The notes under the pieces are model-generated. The model made no database searches and was not told the origin of the DNA. It worked only from the letters and a program-made list of their open reading frames with translations. 64,000 bases of DNA from Haloflavibacter putidus (GTDB lineage Bacteria > Bacteroidota > Bacteroidia > Flavobacteriales > Flavobacteriaceae), in NCBI RefSeq assembly GCF_006546625.1, contig NZ_VIAR01000001.1, forward strand, positions 310,001-374,000, written 5' to 3'. Shown in pieces: positions 62,082-64,000 of the stretch (within the stretch, counting starts at the first letter, position 1; every line of letters starts with the position of its first letter). Position numbers and translations under genes: made by a program.

Positions 62082-62714
62082 TTATTTTTCTAGGTAAACA
62101 ATGCTGTCGTTAATAATTTCTAAATTTTTGTAATCAAATTTCTGGCGTATATAAGCAAAGCTTTTTTTATGGTAAAAAAATACATGCGTAAGGTCGTTTT
62201 TATAATACCAATTTTCAAAATCTATCTTTTCGGAATAGATTGCTGTGCGGCAAAAGAGTTTTCCGTTTGGTTTTAATAAATCGCTTAAAAATGTAAATTC
62301 TTGTTGTGGTTTATGAAAATGCTCAATCACTTCGCAACTAAAAATAAAGTCATATTTCTTTTCTAGAATACCTTTATCATCTTTAAAAAATGGGTCGTAC
62401 AATTGTATATCGTACCCGTTTTCACGTAACAATTTTGCCGCTACCGGACCAGTGCCACAGCCATAATCTAAACCTTTATCAGTTGGTTGGGTATATTTTA
62501 AAATTTGTTGTACCAAAGGTTCTACAAATTTTTGATAACCGACATTATTTACGTCATTTTCATGGGTTTGGTAACGCTCTTTTTCTTCTTGCGAAGACAA
62601 AAAGTAAACCGGTGGAACAAAAATTCCCTTACAATATAAACATTGATAAAAAGTGCGCTTCGAAGTTGTAAAAAATTTGGAAGCTTTAGAAAAACATAAC
62701 GGACAAACTTGCAT
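62082..62714 (-). CDS. class I SAM-dependent methyltransferase with zinc-knuckle N-terminus
   Basis: A 210 aa protein. The N-terminal 35 residues have two CxxC pairs (VCPLCFSKAS and YQCLYCKGIF), a probable zinc knuckle. The SAM motif I is LDYGCGTGPVAAKLL (about 105), with IFSCEVIEHFHKP (about 140) the motif that contains the typical EVIEH. The remainder matches methyltransferase_23-type proteins. Substrate unknown. It is convergent with the DUF1853 gene. Confidence 0.8.
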   Translation of the reverse strand: MQVCPLCFSKASKFFTTSKRTFYQCLYCKGIFVPPVYFLSSQEEKERYQTHENDVNNVGYQKFVEPLVQQILKYTQPTDKGLDYGCGTGPVAAKLLRENGYDIQLYDPFFKDDKGILEKKYDFIFSCEVIEHFHKPQQEFTFLSDLLKPNGKLFCRTAIYSEKIDFENWYYKNDLTHVFFYHKKSFAYIRQKFDYKNLEIINDSIVYLEK

Positions 62715-62839
62715 GGCGTAAAAGCTAGATTATTGCTTTAAAATACAAATTAACCGGAAGGTGACCTGAGTTTTTTCAATAAAAAATAGGCTCGTTTCCT
62801 TCTATTTTTACAAGGGATTTTTACCGAATTAGTCTTTTA

Positions 62840-62859
62840 CAAGGGGTTTTAACCCCTTG
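62840..62859. repeat. perfect palindrome CAAGGGGTTTTAACCCCTTG
   Basis: A 20-bp perfect inverted repeat just before the end of the SulP gene, on the side of its terminator. It may act as that terminator, or be another member of the interspersed palindrome family. Confidence 0.6.
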
Positions 62860-62868
62860 TTGAAGAAA

Positions 62869-64000
62869 TTATACGTCGTCTACCACCACTTTATAATGCG
62901 GATCTTCTATGATATTTACGTCTATAATCTTGTCTGCATTGTGCAAAAGTGTTCGACAATCTGGACTTAAATGTTTTAAATGAATTTTTTTACCTTGTTT
63001 TAAATAACGCGCGGTAAGTTTGTTTAAAGCTTCTATGGCAGACATATCTACCACCCGGCTTTCCGAAAAGTCTATAACCACTTCTTCGGGATCGTTTAAA
63101 ACATCAAATTTACTGTTAAAGACAGTTGTAGAACCAAAAAATAAAGGTCCGTAAATTTCGTAATGCTTTACGCCATTTTCGTCAATATGCTTGCGGGCAC
63201 GAATTCGTTTGGCGTTATCCCAGGCAAAAACCAAAGCAGAAATAATTACGCCAACCAATACGGCCAGAGCCAAATTATGTAAAAATATAGTTACCAAAGT
63301 TACCAACACCATTACCAAAATATCTGATTTTGGCATTTTGTTTATCGTGTTTAAACTTGCCCATTCAAAAGTACCAATAGCAACCATAATCATAACGCCG
63401 GTAAGCGCAGCCATTGGTAAAAGCGAAATTATACCAGAACCAAACATGATAAAAATCAACAACATTACAGCTGCTACAATTCCAGACAAACGCGCTCTTG
63501 CGCCGGAAGAAACGTTAATTAAACTTTGCCCTAACATTGCGCAACCACCCATACCAGAGAAAAAACCGGAAAGCATATTGGCAGAACCTTGCGCAATACA
63601 TTCTTTGTTACCATTGCCACGAGTTTCGGTAATTTCGTCTATAATATTTAAGGTAAGTAAACTTTCTATCAAACCAACGCCGGCCATAATTGCCGCATAC
63701 GGAAAAATAAGGCTTAAAGTTTCCCAATTAAATGGCACCATTGGAATGTGAAAAGGAGGGAAACCACCTTTTATAGAAGCAATATCTCCCACGGTTCTTG
63801 TATCTATATTAAAAACAACTACCAAACCAAAAACCACTAAAATTGCTGCTAAAGAAGAAGGAAATACTTTGGTTAGCTTTGGTAAACCCCAGATTATAAA
63901 CATCGTAATACCAACCAAACCTAATAAAATATACAGTGGCGTGCCGGTTAGCCAATTGCCGCTAGCATCTTTAAATTGATCGAGTTGTGACATAAAAATA
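62869..64000 (-). CDS. SulP family inorganic anion transporter (5' end outside window)
   Basis: A membrane transporter of the SulP/SLC26 family, at least 374 aa here from an internal Met at 63993. The frame stays open to the last base and SulP proteins start with an extra transmembrane region, so the real start lies beyond 64000. About nine hydrophobic spans are visible, including NMLSGFFSGMGGCAMLGQS (the SulP signature NxxSGFFGGMGGCAMIGQS). A cytoplasmic STAS domain follows (VVIDFSESRVVDMSAIEAL). Substrate (sulfate, bicarbonate or other) is not determined. Confidence 0.85.
   Translation of the reverse strand, partial: IFMSQLDQFKDASGNWLTGTPLYILLGLVGITMFIIWGLPKLTKVFPSSLAAILVVFGLVVVFNIDTRTVGDIASIKGGFPPFHIPMVPFNWETLSLIFPYAAIMAGVGLIESLLTLNIIDEITETRGNGNKECIAQGSANMLSGFFSGMGGCAMLGQSLINVSSGARARLSGIVAAVMLLIFIMFGSGIISLLPMAALTGVMIMVAIGTFEWASLNTINKMPKSDILVMVLVTLVTIFLHNLALAVLVGVIISALVFAWDNAKRIRARKHIDENGVKHYEIYGPLFFGSTTVFNSKFDVLNDPEEVVIDFSESRVVDMSAIEALNKLTARYLKQGKKIHLKHLSPDCRTLLHNADKIIDVNIIEDPHYKVVVDDV

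Noticed and set aside
63191-63751. 186-codon plus-strand ORF over the SulP gene
   Set aside because: Shadow of a transmembrane coding sequence; the SulP frame has clear family motifs.

Overview
The window is a 64 kb chromosomal segment of a bacterium in the Bacteroidota, almost certainly family Flavobacteriaceae; the genus cannot be fixed from sequence alone. Supporting signs are the low GC content, Bacteroidota-type -7 promoter boxes (TAnnTTTG) instead of sigma70 boxes, many TTG starts with little Shine-Dalgarno signal, GLPGLI proteins, DUF6705 lipoproteins, SusC/TonB-type outer membrane receptors with N-terminal carboxypeptidase-regulatory-like domains, SSDDD-type lipoproteins, and the yceD-rpmF-fabH-accB-accC order.

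Layout. 0-10 kb: sulfotransferase, 2OG-Fe(II) oxygenase, queD, lpxH, recJ, rsmI, a Glu-rich protein, tdk and alr. 9.7-13.3 kb: an accessory lipoprotein block on the minus strand, with three tandem DUF6705 lipoproteins behind a larger lipoprotein that has a JAMM-like motif and a nine-G tract in its 5' end. 13.5-20 kb: asd, then a small Cys/Asp-rich secreted protein, a TonB-dependent receptor and its lipoprotein partner, then a prolyl oligopeptidase. 20-33 kb: CBS protein, M28 peptidase, retropepsin-like protease, ABC ATPase, Gre-like protein, the fatty-acid operon (yceD-rpmF-fabH-accB-accC), pdxA, ribE, a tRNA with anticodon CAT, mce, rbfA and a LolC/E-type permease. 33-35 kb: a decayed IS3-like element, dusB, and a repeat-rich intergenic stretch.

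35.0-44.6 kb is the most unusual region. It is a minus-strand tandem array built from a three-part cassette: a small secreted Cys-containing peptide with a conserved leader, a GLPGLI-family periplasmic protein, and an outer membrane receptor. Five peptide genes (one with a nonsense codon) and six GLPGLI genes (one frameshifted in a run of A) are present. Only the last cassette keeps a full-length receptor. In the others the receptor has collapsed to a mini-gene that joins the receptor signal peptide directly to a C-terminal beta-strand. The repeated upstream leader carries a -7 box next to a T-run of variable length. I interpret the array as an expanded and diversified secreted-peptide locus of unknown function.

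44.7-64 kb: M1 aminopeptidase, S8 subtilase and MBL hydrolase, a cation/proton antiporter, yebC, a lipocalin-like lipoprotein, a fourth DUF6705 gene bracketed by two near-identical terminators, lepA, a second outer membrane beta-barrel protein, a lipoprotein, rnpA, an S41 peptidase, a DUF1853 protein, a methyltransferase, and a SulP transporter cut by the window edge. Housekeeping genes dominate and look intact. Novelty is concentrated in the array at 35-44.6 kb and the lipoprotein block at 9.7-13.3 kb.
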